Origin: Alicyclobacillus contaminans DSM 17975
GTDB taxonomy: Bacteria; Bacillota; Bacilli; Alicyclobacillales; Alicyclobacillaceae
Direction of reading: 5' to 3'
DNA length: 64,000 nt
NCBI RefSeq assembly: GCF_000429525.1
Contig: NZ_AUCA01000003.1
Span: 1-64,000, forward strand
A program made the translations under genes and the position numbers. Under the pieces are notes generated by a model. The model searched no databases. It worked only from the letters and a program-made list of their open reading frames with translations, and had not been told where the DNA came from. Shown here piece by piece: positions 25,267 to 35,700 of the stretch. Each line of letters starts with the position of its first letter. Positions within the stretch are counted from its first letter, which is position 1.

Positions 25267-26310
25267 TCACAGTTTGACCGTTTCGCCGCTCTCCGCCGCC
25301 GCGTACAGTGCGTTGATGATGCGTTGAATGATGACGCCCTGCGCCGGTGTGGACAACGGCTCGGGCCCGCCCAAACACGCGTCGACAAAGCGCTCCATTT
25401 CCACTTCATAGGCCGACTTTTCCGGCAGGTACGCCGGTCTCACGTCAATCAATGAACCGAGTTTCTCCTGGTACATCGTCAGCGGAAACACATCGGCGCC
25501 GCCGAGATCCCCCATGATTTTCACCTGCATCTCGTCACGCGGTGCGATATTCGCCGCAAACGCTGATTCAAGAACGAGGGTAGCCCCGTTTTTGAACCGG
25601 ATGAACCCTCGAGCCATGTCTTCCACCGTGTAATGCTCGTGATCCCAGTCGCCGAGCAGTCCCACGCCTGGTTTGATGCCGAGCTTTTGATAGGTGGCCC
25701 CGATGACGCAGTCCGGCTCGGGAAACCCCATGAGATACAGCGCGGTATCCAGCATATGGACGCCGATGTCAATCAACGGCCCACCACCCTGCAGTTCCTT
25801 GTTCGTGAAGACGCCCCACCCGGGAATCCCCCGCCGCCGCATGGCAATCGCCGTCGCTGCGTAGATCTCGCCGAGTTCGCCGGCATCGATGAAGCGTTTG
25901 AGCGCCTCTACCTCCTGCGTGTGCCGATAGTGAAAGCCGTAGGTCAGGTATTTCCCGGCCCGCTCCGCAGCCCGCGCCATCGCTTCCGCCTCGGCCACCG
26001 ACATGGCCGGCGGTTTCTCACACATCACGTGACATCCCGCTTCGAGTGCCGCAATGACCGCTTCGGCGTGAAATTTGTTCGGTGTACATACGCTGACCGC
26101 ATCCAGGGCAACGGCGGACAGCATCTCCGCCACGCTCGTGAAGTGATGCGGAATGCCATTCGATTCCGCAACCGCTTTCGCTTTCTCGCGCACAACATCC
26201 GCAATGGCCACAATGTCCACTCTGTCTCCACACTTCCGGTAGTTTGGAATGTGCACCATCTGCGCGATGCCGCCCGCCCCCACAATCCCCACCCGCAATG
26301 GTGTCGTCAT
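25267..26310 (-). CDS. Gfo/Idh/MocA-family dehydrogenase (B)
   Basis: 347 residues. 'LRVGIVGAGGIAQMVHIPNY' binds the cofactor, 'GCHVMCEKPPAMSVAEAE' carries the catalytic Lys, and 'GGPLIDIGVHMLDTALYLMG' supplies the Asp/His pair. ATG 26310 (behind GAGGGGG) is preferred to the ATG at 26334. The start is 15 bp from the end of the TIM-barrel gene upstream. Two dehydrogenases in one operon suggest oxidation and later re-reduction around the isomerase step, as in 3-keto-sugar or inositol pathways (inference). Confidence 0.9.
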   Translation of the reverse strand: MTTPLRVGIVGAGGIAQMVHIPNYRKCGDRVDIVAIADVVREKAKAVAESNGIPHHFTSVAEMLSAVALDAVSVCTPNKFHAEAVIAALEAGCHVMCEKPPAMSVAEAEAMARAAERAGKYLTYGFHYRHTQEVEALKRFIDAGELGEIYAATAIAMRRRGIPGWGVFTNKELQGGGPLIDIGVHMLDTALYLMGFPEPDCVIGATYQKLGIKPGVGLLGDWDHEHYTVEDMARGFIRFKNGATLVLESAFAANIAPRDEMQVKIMGDLGGADVFPLTMYQEKLGSLIDVRPAYLPEKSAYEVEMERFVDACLGGPEPLSTPAQGVIIQRIINALYAAAESGETVKL

Positions 26311-26324
26311 GTCCGGATTCCCCC

Positions 26325-27302
26325 TCATGTCCACCAGACGTTCTTCAGTTTCTCACGAATCAAGAGCGGTTTCAGAAAGGCGACCGCCTTGGACAGCCCT
26401 TCTTCGGTGGACATCAGACTGTCCTCGTGCTCAATGCTGATGGCGCCGTCGTACCCGCCCAATTGCAGCGCGCTGATGAGATTGCGCCAGACTTCCTCCC
26501 CGTGACCGTAGCCGACCGTGCGGAAAATCCAAGAGCGCGTCGGCTCGTCCCGGTACGACTTGGTGTCGAGCACCCCATTCTCCGCCACATTGTATGGGTG
26601 CAGTGCGGTGTCCTTGGCGTGCACATGAAAGATGGCCCCGGCTTCAGCCAATCGCTGTGCGCACAGCACGGGATCCATGCCCTGCCAGAACAGATGGCTC
26701 GGATCGAAATTCACGCCAACGCGCTCCCCACAGGCGTTGCGCAGGCGCAACACGGTCTCCGTATTGTACACGACAAAGCCCGGATGCGGTTCAATGGCCA
26801 CTCGGACGCCGTGCTCCTGAAGGAACGCATTCTGTTCTTTCCAGTACGGAATCACTTTTTCCTCCCATTGCCAGCGCAACACTTCACTGTGCTCGTTGGG
26901 CCAGGGACAGGTCACCCATACCGAATGCCGGGAATCTTCGGATTCGCCAGGACAGCCGGAGAAGGTGATGACCGTGGATATGCCGAGCATTTCGGCGAGC
27001 AAAACGGTCTCCCGGAATGTTTCGTGTGCTTCCTTTGCCACACGCTTATCCGGATGCAGTGGGTTTCCATGGCAACTCAGCGCACTGATTTGCAGACCGC
27101 GCCGCTCCACCTGATCCATGAACGCGGTACGCTTCTCTTCGCTTGCCAACAGCGCTGTGCGGTCACAGAACCGATTTCCTGGAAACCCTCCCGTCCCAAT
27201 TTCCACGGTCTCAAGACCGGCAGAAGCCACCGTGTCAAGCATTTCCTCCAGCGTTTTGTCACCAAACAATACCGTGAATACGCCCAGTTTCACTCGAGTC
27301 AC
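26325..27302 (-). CDS. Sugar isomerase/epimerase-like TIM barrel (A), AP-endonuclease-2 family
   Basis: 325 residues. Metal-binding residues of the xylose-isomerase-like barrel are visible in order: Glu in 'AIEPHPGF', Asp/His in 'NFDPSHLFW', His in 'HVHAKDT' and Glu in 'ISIEHEDS'. Likely isomerase, epimerase or dehydratase on a sugar or keto-sugar. 15 bp upstream of dehydrogenase B and 3 bp downstream of TIM barrel B. Confidence 0.87.
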   Translation of the reverse strand: MTRVKLGVFTVLFGDKTLEEMLDTVASAGLETVEIGTGGFPGNRFCDRTALLASEEKRTAFMDQVERRGLQISALSCHGNPLHPDKRVAKEAHETFRETVLLAEMLGISTVITFSGCPGESEDSRHSVWVTCPWPNEHSEVLRWQWEEKVIPYWKEQNAFLQEHGVRVAIEPHPGFVVYNTETVLRLRNACGERVGVNFDPSHLFWQGMDPVLCAQRLAEAGAIFHVHAKDTALHPYNVAENGVLDTKSYRDEPTRSWIFRTVGYGHGEEVWRNLISALQLGGYDGAISIEHEDSLMSTEEGLSKAVAFLKPLLIREKLKNVWWT

Positions 27303-27305
27303 TCC

Positions 27306-28085
27306 TCAGGTTCCAATGGGATGCTCGTCTTGGAATTGGCTAAACTGTTTCCGGAGAAACGTCAAACTGGCTTCAATACTCGCGATTGGATCCCGCGGAC
27401 AAACATCCTGCTCGACGATGTACCAACGGACGCCGGCAGCCCTGGCGGTGGACAGCAGTTCACGCCAGGGCAGGACCCCCTGCCCCACCTCCGCGAACGA
27501 CCCGTCAGACGCATGGACGTCTTTTACGTGCAGCAGATGCAGGCGTCCGGCGTAGCGTTGGATGTAGTCCACCGGATTACAACCCGCTTGGTGTATCCAA
27601 AAGAGGTCCAGTTCGGCCTGAACGCGGTCGGGCCGTGTTCGCGTCAACAGCCGATCGAGCGCCACCGTCTCGCCGAGACGGGCGAATTCGAAATCGTGGT
27701 TGTGATACGCCAACTGCACGCCCGCTTGTGCGGCCGTTTCCCCCACCCGGTCCAGCAGGTCCGCCAATCGGTCGTAGTCGTCAGGCGTGCGGCGGCGTTC
27801 GGGCGGAAGCCACGGGCAGACGATGTAGTCCAAGCCGATGGTGTGCGCTTCCTCCAACACGTTGCCCAGATCCTGTTCCAACCGCGCCAGAAGAACGTGG
27901 GCGGAAACCGCGCGCAGTCCCAAATCATCCAACCGCTTGCGCAGATCTTGCGGAGATAAGCCGCCGTACGAATACAGTTCCACCGCCCGGTAGCCCACCG
28001 CCGCGACGCGCTGTAAGGTACCGACAAAGTCCCGTTCCAACAGATTTCGTAACGTGTACAGCTGTACGGCAATCGGATCAACCAT
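27306..28085 (-). CDS. Sugar isomerase/epimerase-like TIM barrel (B)
   Basis: 259 residues, IolE/inosose-dehydratase-like fold. Metal ligands are in 'LAYHNHDFEF', 'AELDLFWIHQAG', 'LLHVKDVH' and 'YIVEQDV'. It is 3 bp upstream of TIM barrel A and 54 bp downstream of the VOC gene. Two different barrels side by side suggest two consecutive steps on one carbon skeleton. The exact reaction is unknown. Confidence 0.88.
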   Translation of the reverse strand: MVDPIAVQLYTLRNLLERDFVGTLQRVAAVGYRAVELYSYGGLSPQDLRKRLDDLGLRAVSAHVLLARLEQDLGNVLEEAHTIGLDYIVCPWLPPERRRTPDDYDRLADLLDRVGETAAQAGVQLAYHNHDFEFARLGETVALDRLLTRTRPDRVQAELDLFWIHQAGCNPVDYIQRYAGRLHLLHVKDVHASDGSFAEVGQGVLPWRELLSTARAAGVRWYIVEQDVCPRDPIASIEASLTFLRKQFSQFQDEHPIGT

Positions 28086-28139
28086 TCCGCGTTAGCTCCT
28101 CTCGCACTGTGGTGACGAACGAAGGATGCAGGCAGGGGT

Positions 28140-28592
28140 TCAAACAGATTTTCCTGTGCCAGGGGAGTGTTCTGTCAGCGCGCGCCGGGCTCTGGCCTGG
28201 GGTGAATCGGGGTGGATTTGCATGAACTCAATGCGATTGCCGTCCGGATCGTGCGTCCAACACTGAAGGTTCAAATCGAGTCCCCGCTGTGGGGCGATGT
28301 CGAGTGGGGCACCGGTCCGCCGCAGGAAATCGGCGATCTGGTGGACATCGTCCACCTCGAAGCAGAGGTGATGGAATCCCACCGCAGTGTCATGTGACAG
28401 CGCTTTCTCCAAACCACCGTAAAACAGTTCGAGGAAACGGCCATCCGGGACGCGAACGTACACAATCCACGGCGTGCCATCCTCTCGGTCAATTTCGAAA
28501 GCCCTTTCGCAGCCGAGCACAGAGCAGTAGAAGTCGAGCGATGCGGCCATGTCCTTCACCGTGAGCGCGACATGCCCCAGGGAATGGACCAT
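28140..28592 (-). CDS. VOC superfamily metalloprotein (glyoxalase/dioxygenase-like)
   Basis: 150 residues, two beta-alpha-beta3 units. Potential metal ligands: His7 in 'GHVALTVKDM', Glu in 'GRFLELFYGG', His in 'GFHHLCFEVDD' and Glu in 'NRIEFMQ', the His/Glu/His/Glu set of glyoxalase-I-type enzymes. First gene of the sugar operon, so a lyase or epimerase role in that pathway is as likely as methylglyoxal detoxification. The 215 bp upstream hold no other gene. Confidence 0.85.
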   Translation of the reverse strand: MVHSLGHVALTVKDMAASLDFYCSVLGCERAFEIDREDGTPWIVYVRVPDGRFLELFYGGLEKALSHDTAVGFHHLCFEVDDVHQIADFLRRTGAPLDIAPQRGLDLNLQCWTHDPDGNRIEFMQIHPDSPQARARRALTEHSPGTGKSV

Positions 28593-28758
28593 TGTATCCC
28601 TCCTCGCAACAACGAGTTCTATTCAGAATCATTCTACCGCAAGAAGACTCCAAATTTTCCATGCTTTTTGGTGTCCATCATTCTCTGACCATACGGTGAA
28701 CGCGTGTCGCACGGGCCTTTAATCCGTATTTCATGTGCACCACGGAGCGGCCATTCGG

Positions 28759-28782
28759 GGCGTCCGGTCCAGGCCGGACGCC
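28759..28782. terminator. 9-bp hairpin past addA
   Basis: GGCGTCCGG (28759-28767), loop TCCAGG, CCGGACGCC (28774-28782), about 25 bp beyond the addA stop. No T-run follows, so it is a candidate only. Confidence 0.4.
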
Positions 28783-28807
28783 GAAAGCCAGCCGCCGAAG
28801 CGCGGGA

Positions 28808-31800
28808 TCACCGGTCCCTGCGACGAAACAGCGTGGATAGGTCCAATCGTTCCATCGGGACGGGGCGGCGGGCGCGCACAAAGTACAGATACGCCTCCAC
28901 CGACGCTCCCATGGTGACAGTGGTCGCGGCTTCGAGATACACCGCGACCTGGGCCGCGTATTCCCGCGCCCGTTGATTCAGTTGATGCGGCGGAACGTGA
29001 TCCGTCTTGTAGTCAATGAGAAACCACCCTTCTTCGTCGCGAGCCAAACAATCCATGACGCCCTGCACCACCACGTACGAAGCGGACGTCTTAGGATGTG
29101 CGACCGAGTTTGCTGCGGGCGCGGCGATCTCTAGACGCTGGAAAAAAGGCTGTTCGCGCAACACCGTCTGCGCCCGAGCCAATCTACGGCCGAGGGGAGA
29201 CGACAGGAACGCGGCCACTTCCACGACTACCAACTCGCTGACCGCTTCACTCGGCAGTGTTCCGCGTTCCACCAGTTGGCGTACCGCGTCATTGATTGCC
29301 GATGCGTCCGGAGCAATGTCGAGGGGAATGTGCTGCATGACGGCGTGGAACAGAACGCCCACTTCCCGCGGAGATATCGCTGCTCGGGAGAACCGCGGAC
29401 CTTCCAGCAGCCGTTCCGCAGCGCCGGTGGATGGTTTGTCCGTACCGTTGCCGCGTGAATCCGCATACCGGGCGGCCCACAGTCGGCGCAGGTCGGTTGC
29501 CGAGACCTTTCCGGGCACAAACCCATCGCTCCCCGTGTCCGCGGATTCAATCACCCAGTCGCAGGGCTCGGTGACGCTCGCCGCCTCCTGGCCGAGCGCC
29601 CGCAGGACGTCGTCGACGGTCGTCATCCGCTTGTGGTGCACCGGGTGGGTTGACGCGGCGGCGAGTTCTCGTTGCGGCAGCGTCACCTGTGGCCAACCGG
29701 GGACATCCCAGAGCCGAATGCAAAAGGATGCCGGGTGATCCCAAAGGGGCAATCCAGACGTTCCCCCTTGAACGTCCGCCGCGTCGGCGGCGCGCCTCAG
29801 CACCGTTCCGTCGCGGTGCCGGACCAGGGCGGGCAGCAGCCAGTCCAAATACGTCCTGGCCTCCGTCAGCACGTCGTCCGGCAGCACCGTATCTGCGGCG
29901 GTCAACACAGACACCGCCCGTTCCAAACGGCGGTGCAAATCGCGAGCGGATCCAACCAGGACCAATTTTTCTCGAGCACGCGTGCACGCTACGTACAGCA
30001 CCCGTGCCTCTTCCGCCAGAAACTCAGTCCATTCGAGGTCCTCGATGGTCAACGATGGGAGTGTCGGCCAGCGTTGGTCGTTGTCGGCATCCACGCGTTT
30101 CGGACCAAATCCGAGACTGCGGTGAATGGGCACCGCCCGCTCCAGGGGATTCCGATAAAACAGCTTCCCTAAATCAGCGACGAAGACCACCGGGAACTCG
30201 AGCCCCTTGCTCTGGTGAATGGTCATGACCCGCACCACGTCCTCCTGCTCGCCCAAGGTGCGCGCTTCACCCACGTCGACGTTCTGCTGAAGTATGGCTT
30301 CCGCAAATTGGACAAAACCAAACACGCCGTCTCCGGACTGCCGATCAAAGGCGCGCGCTCTGTCCAACAATGCCTGGAGATTGGCGCGTCGAACATCGCC
30401 GCCCGTCATGCCCGCGACGTATTGCTCGAGCCCCGTATCATCCAACACGCGGCGGATGACGTCTTCCACGCCCGACTTACGGGAGAAACGGCGCCACTCT
30501 CGGAACTGGTGCAAGAACTGTCGGCACTTCGATACCAGCGCCTCCGCTGTCGGCACGGAACAACCGAGGGTATGGGCAGCCTCCTCGGGCGCCACGCGCG
30601 CTGCGTGAACCAGTCCGTCGTACAACGTGCCGCGATGCAGAAGCCGCAGGCGCGCCAGATCCACGTCCTTGAACCCCGCCATGGGCGACCGCAGCAACGC
30701 CGCCAGGTCGAGATCGCGCCTCGGGTTATCGAGCGCGTTCAAGGTCGACAGGATCCACCCGATTTCCAACGCCCCGTAAAACCCGGTGGACGTGGCGCCA
30801 TAGGCGGGGATGCCATGCTGCCGCAGAACTTCGAGCACGGCGGTCATCCGCCCCTTCACGGATCGGAGCAGAATCACAATATCGCGGTATTGCAAGGGAC
30901 GGTACATCCCCTGGGCCGGATCCCACACCACCTTCTGCGTACTGTCGGACGCCTGTCCCATCCATTCGCGAATCTGCTGGGCAATCACCGCCGCCTCCCG
31001 TTCGATGGCCAACAGCTCCGCTGCGGACGGCATGTCGTCGCCCAGAGACAGCCCGTCATCGCCGTCTTCATCCGCGTCCGCCGCGGCTTCATCCTCGCTG
31101 GTTGCATCCTCGACTGCCGCCTGGCTGCGTTCCAACAGGAATACATCCACGGGGCCGGCCAATGTGTGGAGAGCTTCCTCAGGATAGCGCGCGCCGACTT
31201 GCATCCGCGCGCGTTCATCGTAAACGAGCCCCCCCATCGCCGGAGAGAACAGTTGCTCAAACAGGAAGTTGACGGCATGGACCACCTCCGGACGACTGCG
31301 GTAGTTTGCCGTCAGGTCAATCACTTCTCCCGGTTCCAAGCGCCCGAGCATCTGATACTTATCCAAAAACAAGTTGGGTTCCGCCATTCGGAAACGGTAA
31401 ATGCTCTGTTTCACGTCACCGACCACAAACTGGTTTCCTTCAGGCTTCGTCAAGCACTGAACAATCGCGTCCTGAATCGGACTAGTGTCCTGGTATTCGT
31501 CGATGAGCAGCTCATCGAACTGTTCTCGCAGCCTGTCCGCTTCGCCGCTCGCCGGATTGGACAATACCGCCAGGGTGAAGTGCTCCAGGTCGTAAAAGTC
31601 GAGCTGACCATTCGCCCGCTTCACCTCCTGATACCGCGCGTGGAAGGCGCGGACAAACGCCACCAGCGTGTGCACATGCGGCCGCAGCGCCAACACATCA
31701 TCGCAGAGCGCGTCCAATCCGCGCTCAAACCACGGCAGCACCCGCTTCACGCGCGCCAGTCCCGCGTTCCGGCGGGCCGTCACCCACTCCTTGTCCCATC

Positions 31801-32701
31801 CTTTCGCACTCGTACGCGGCGTCTTCAACCCGCGTATCGCGAGCAGGGCGTCCGCCGCTGCCGAAAAGTCGCTGACCTCGTCAAGCGCGGCACGGGTGGA
31901 TTGGCACAGATTCAGCAGTGCCGTCAGATTTTCCGCGTAGGACGACAGTCCCTCCGATGTCGCCGCCACGCGGTGAGCCTGCTCGAAATCGCGAAGGGCG
32001 GCGTCGAGCTGCCGCTTGGCCCAGCGGATGAACGGTGGGTACCAGGGCAGACGCTCCGCAGCGGGTGCACCGGCGCTGTCATATAAGGCGGCCATGGCGG
32101 CCAACCACGCCAGCGGCTCCGGCTGGCTGACCGCGAAATCGTGCAGGCGCAGCACCAATTGCCGGAACGTGTCCGGGTTGCCGCCGGCCAGGTGCGTGAC
32201 CGTTTGGGCCAACATGGCCCCGTTCTCCCCGGCCAGTTCCGCCTCCAACAGCCCCTCAAGCACCTCGGCCCGAAGCAGCACGCCATCGTCTTCGGACAAC
32301 AGCGAGAACACCGGATTAAGCCCGAGGAACGCAAAATTGTCGCGAACGACCTGCATGCAAAAACTGTGCAGCGTCGAAATCTGCGCCTGCTCCACCTGAC
32401 TCAACAGACGTTGCAGACGGGCCGCGGTTCGCGCGTCCGCGTTCGCCCTCGCCTCCTCCAGGAGGCCGCGTAATCTTTGCTCGATGCGCCGCCGCATTTC
32501 CGCCGCCGCCGCCTCCGTGAACGTGACCACCAACAGACGGAGCAGATCCGTTCCGCCAGGCTCCATCACGTGCCGCACCACGCGCTCCACGAGCACCGAT
32601 GTTTTGCCCGATCCGGCCCCGGCCGAGACCAGGACGTTGTGCCCGGAAGCCTGAATGGCTCGCCGCTGTTCCGGAGACCAACGCGTCAAATCCAATGCCA
32701 T
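28808..32701 (-). CDS. addA: AddAB helicase-nuclease subunit AddA
   Basis: Double-strand break processing: 3'-5' UvrD-type helicase plus RecB-type nuclease. Helicase motifs: Walker A 'SAGAGSGKTSVLVERV', Ia 'VVTFTEAAAAEMRRRI', II 'LIDEYQDTSPIQ', 'VGDVKQSIYRF' (III), 'VMTIHQSKGLEFPVVFV' (V) and 'LYVACTRAREKL' (VI). The C-terminal nuclease has 'GVMDCLARDEEGWFLIDYKTD'. 1297 residues (B. subtilis about 1230). ATG 32701 follows GGAGGG and is 2 bp past the addB stop, so the genes are coupled. Confidence 0.96.
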   Translation of the reverse strand: MALDLTRWSPEQRRAIQASGHNVLVSAGAGSGKTSVLVERVVRHVMEPGGTDLLRLLVVTFTEAAAAEMRRRIEQRLRGLLEEARANADARTAARLQRLLSQVEQAQISTLHSFCMQVVRDNFAFLGLNPVFSLLSEDDGVLLRAEVLEGLLEAELAGENGAMLAQTVTHLAGGNPDTFRQLVLRLHDFAVSQPEPLAWLAAMAALYDSAGAPAAERLPWYPPFIRWAKRQLDAALRDFEQAHRVAATSEGLSSYAENLTALLNLCQSTRAALDEVSDFSAAADALLAIRGLKTPRTSAKGWDKEWVTARRNAGLARVKRVLPWFERGLDALCDDVLALRPHVHTLVAFVRAFHARYQEVKRANGQLDFYDLEHFTLAVLSNPASGEADRLREQFDELLIDEYQDTSPIQDAIVQCLTKPEGNQFVVGDVKQSIYRFRMAEPNLFLDKYQMLGRLEPGEVIDLTANYRSRPEVVHAVNFLFEQLFSPAMGGLVYDERARMQVGARYPEEALHTLAGPVDVFLLERSQAAVEDATSEDEAAADADEDGDDGLSLGDDMPSAAELLAIEREAAVIAQQIREWMGQASDSTQKVVWDPAQGMYRPLQYRDIVILLRSVKGRMTAVLEVLRQHGIPAYGATSTGFYGALEIGWILSTLNALDNPRRDLDLAALLRSPMAGFKDVDLARLRLLHRGTLYDGLVHAARVAPEEAAHTLGCSVPTAEALVSKCRQFLHQFREWRRFSRKSGVEDVIRRVLDDTGLEQYVAGMTGGDVRRANLQALLDRARAFDRQSGDGVFGFVQFAEAILQQNVDVGEARTLGEQEDVVRVMTIHQSKGLEFPVVFVADLGKLFYRNPLERAVPIHRSLGFGPKRVDADNDQRWPTLPSLTIEDLEWTEFLAEEARVLYVACTRAREKLVLVGSARDLHRRLERAVSVLTAADTVLPDDVLTEARTYLDWLLPALVRHRDGTVLRRAADAADVQGGTSGLPLWDHPASFCIRLWDVPGWPQVTLPQRELAAASTHPVHHKRMTTVDDVLRALGQEAASVTEPCDWVIESADTGSDGFVPGKVSATDLRRLWAARYADSRGNGTDKPSTGAAERLLEGPRFSRAAISPREVGVLFHAVMQHIPLDIAPDASAINDAVRQLVERGTLPSEAVSELVVVEVAAFLSSPLGRRLARAQTVLREQPFFQRLEIAAPAANSVAHPKTSASYVVVQGVMDCLARDEEGWFLIDYKTDHVPPHQLNQRAREYAAQVAVYLEAATTVTMGASVEAYLYFVRARRPVPMERLDLSTLFRRRDR

Positions 32702-32703
32702 CT

Positions 32704-35700
32704 TTACCCATCCCTCCGACCGGATTCGTCCGTTGACCAACGCGCCAGCACCTGTTCGTTGCTGAGGTTGTCCAAGGTTCTAAACGGTGTGCCGTCCCAC
32801 CGTGGATCAATCTGGCAGACGCGCTGCAGCCCGCACTTGTGACACGCCGTCTCCTGCCTGGACTTTCGATACGGCGCGATGTCTATCACGCCGCGCTCCA
32901 TCTGCGCGACCGCCTCCCCAACGCGGCGGCTGGCCACGGCGAGCAGCCTTCGCCAGTCGTCCGGGCTGAGCACGGGCGCGTTGGCGTACAGTTCTCCGTT
33001 TTTCTTGTAGACGGTGGCAAACAGATCACTTTTCGCGTCGGGCTGTGTCAATCGCTCATCCATGCCCGCCACCACATCCACGTGATGAACCATCAGTCCC
33101 CGCGCCTGCATCGCCCGGATGCGCTCCGCGCGCGCGGCCTCGGCGGCGAGCGGTGCCGAGCGGGTCGTCCATTTCCGCAGCAACGGAAGGTAGATGAGCC
33201 CCACCGGGGTGGCCTTCGTCCCCATCAGCGACGGACTGATCTGCTCAATCACCGCAGCGTACAGCGGCAGCTGCAATTGAAGACCGTGATCCACGTCGGA
33301 CAGCTTGATGTTCAACTGCCTGCTCTTGTAGTCAACGATTCGGAACACGGTGCCGCTGTCCGTCTCGAGCACGTCCACGCGGTCCACGCGCCCCCGCAGG
33401 TGGACAGCCGCGTCATCACCCAGCGCCAGGTGCAGATCGCCGCCGGCGGCGGACATGTGCACATCAAACTCCGCTTCGAGCAGCGCCGGCGTGAACCGGC
33501 CGTGTCTGGCATGCCGCGTGAGCACCACCGCTGCGCGCGCGAGCACGCTCCACGCCTCGTCGGCGAGGTACTTGCGAACCGCTCTGCGCCGCCACATCGC
33601 GGCCTTTGGCAGTTCAATCCATTGTTCGAACACCTGCCGCATGGCCGCCACCGCCGCGTCATCCTCCATTGCTCGCCAGGCCTGCATATCCCGAGACATG
33701 CGGTCGACAAACCGATGGATCACATCGTGCAGCAGAGTGCCTCGCAGCGCGGCAGTGATGTCCAATCCGACCTCTTCCTTCAACCTCAATCCGAAGGTCA
33801 CAAAGTGCTGATACGGACACTTGTAAAACGACTCCACCTGGTATGCGCTGAGGTGCACCGGCGCCCCGTAGAGCCGACGCGCCGTCGCCTCGTCCAGCGG
33901 CTGGGCTTTGGTCCGGTGAATCACCCCCGCCAGAGCCGAAACCAACTGCTGCCTCCGCTGTGGCGTGGCGCTAAACCAGCGAAAGATGGCGGCACGCTGC
34001 GCGGGTTGGAGCGGTCGCTGGCCATCCGGGCGCAGGTCCTCCAGCAGGCGATCCAGCGCCGATGACGCCGTCCACCACCGCCACGTCTCATCGCCACCGT
34101 CTCCCACGCTGGTCCACAACGCGTCCGCTTGCAGCCGGTCCCCGAAGTGTTCCCGCAGACGCGCCACAACGGCCGCCGGCCGCGCTTCCTTGCCGTCAAC
34201 GTCGGCCAGCGGTGCCGTCAGATACAATCGATGTTCGGCTCGCGTCAACACCGTGTAGAGCGTTTTCCGCTCACTCAACTGCCGCTCTTCTGCAGTGTCG
34301 GCGAGCCACACCCCCATTTCCTTGCGAAGTCGCAAATAATCTCCATCCGCAAAGAGTCCGCCCGATTTCCAGCGCCGCGGCAACCTGCCATCCACCGCGC
34401 CCAGGACAAACACGACCTCGGCGCGCGCCCCCTGCGCCCGCTCGTATTCGCTGACCAATACCTGGCCGACGCCGGCGGGGATGGTGGTCATATGTTGATG
34501 CTGCACGTCTGTTCGAACCATGTTGACCAGAAAATTGCGTGGAACCGGGCGCTGCACCGGGTTGTCGTGCAAGTCGGACAACAGCGCCATCATCCGCTGC
34601 CATGCCTGTTCATGGAGGCTCGCGGCAAGCGGAGAGGTCTCCACAGTGTCCGTGACCATCCACTCGGCCACCGTCCGCCTGGCATTGACCGCCTCCAGCA
34701 ACGTCCACAGCGCTGCAGCAAAGTGCTGGGGGGTACATTCCGGCGACGCCAGCTGTTCGGATAGGGGCCGGATGTATTGGAGCAGCGTTTGTCTCAATTG
34801 CTCCGCGCGTTGGTCCACGGCGTCCGCGCTCGATTCATCGTCCGGCTGTTCCCGGTTCTCCCAGGCAAACCGCCATGGTTCGCCCTGCAACCAAGCGGTT
34901 GGACCGGCCACCTCGTATTTGCGCAAATAGGTCTCCAACCAATCGGCCGCTTCGGGCGTCAGCTGACAAAAATCGGTCTTCAGCAAGCGCAGCATGGATT
35001 CGAGGGAAAATCCATCCTCCACGCACCGCAGTGCGGCCAGGAGAAACCGAGCGGCGGGATGATTGGCGAGGGATGGGAATTCGTCCAACAACGCCGCCAC
35101 GCCGTGGCGTCGAAACGCCTCGCGCAGATACGGAAAATACAGCTGCCAATCCGGCACCAGGACCATCACCTCGGCGTAGGGCACCTGTGCCTCGCGGTGC
35201 AGCCGCAGAATTTCTCGAGCCACACCGTCCGCCTCCACGCGGATGTTCTGCGCGGCAGCCAAGCACACCCCCTGCCCGTCCGCCGCGTCCGTGTCCTTGG
35301 CGCGCGGCGTAAAGACCGCGTCATGCAGGCGAGCGGCCAACCCACCGGCCTCCGGCGCCGGATGAGCCAGCCGCACCTCGTCACCCAGCGGCAACTTCCG
35401 ACTCGCCGCAGCGGCGCGCATGCGCGCGAACAACCGCAGGGTCTGCGGGGCAAACACCCGTTCCTGATCCGGTATGTATCCGAGCAGATCGGTCAGCGTC
35501 ATGCGGTTCAGTTCATCCATAGACCACACGGGCAACGCGTCCGTCCATTCGGGGCAGAGACAAAAACTGACCACCGTCTCTTCCGCCCGTTCCGCCAGCG
35601 CGAGCACGAACGCCAACTCACTCGGGGTCATGTCGGCGTAGCCGTCGATAAACAGCCGAGCTCCTTCCAGCATCGGATGATGTCCGAGATGTTTGCGCAC

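Noticed and set aside
26244-27959. Long plus-strand open frame (571 codons) opposite the sugar-operon genes
   Set aside because: It is antisense to two well-recognised genes, is rich in Arg, His and Pro, lacks domains and has no ribosome site; typical antisense openness of GC-rich coding DNA.
30215-32086. Long plus-strand open frame (623 codons) opposite addA
   Set aside because: Composition and lack of motifs identify it as antisense of the helicase gene.
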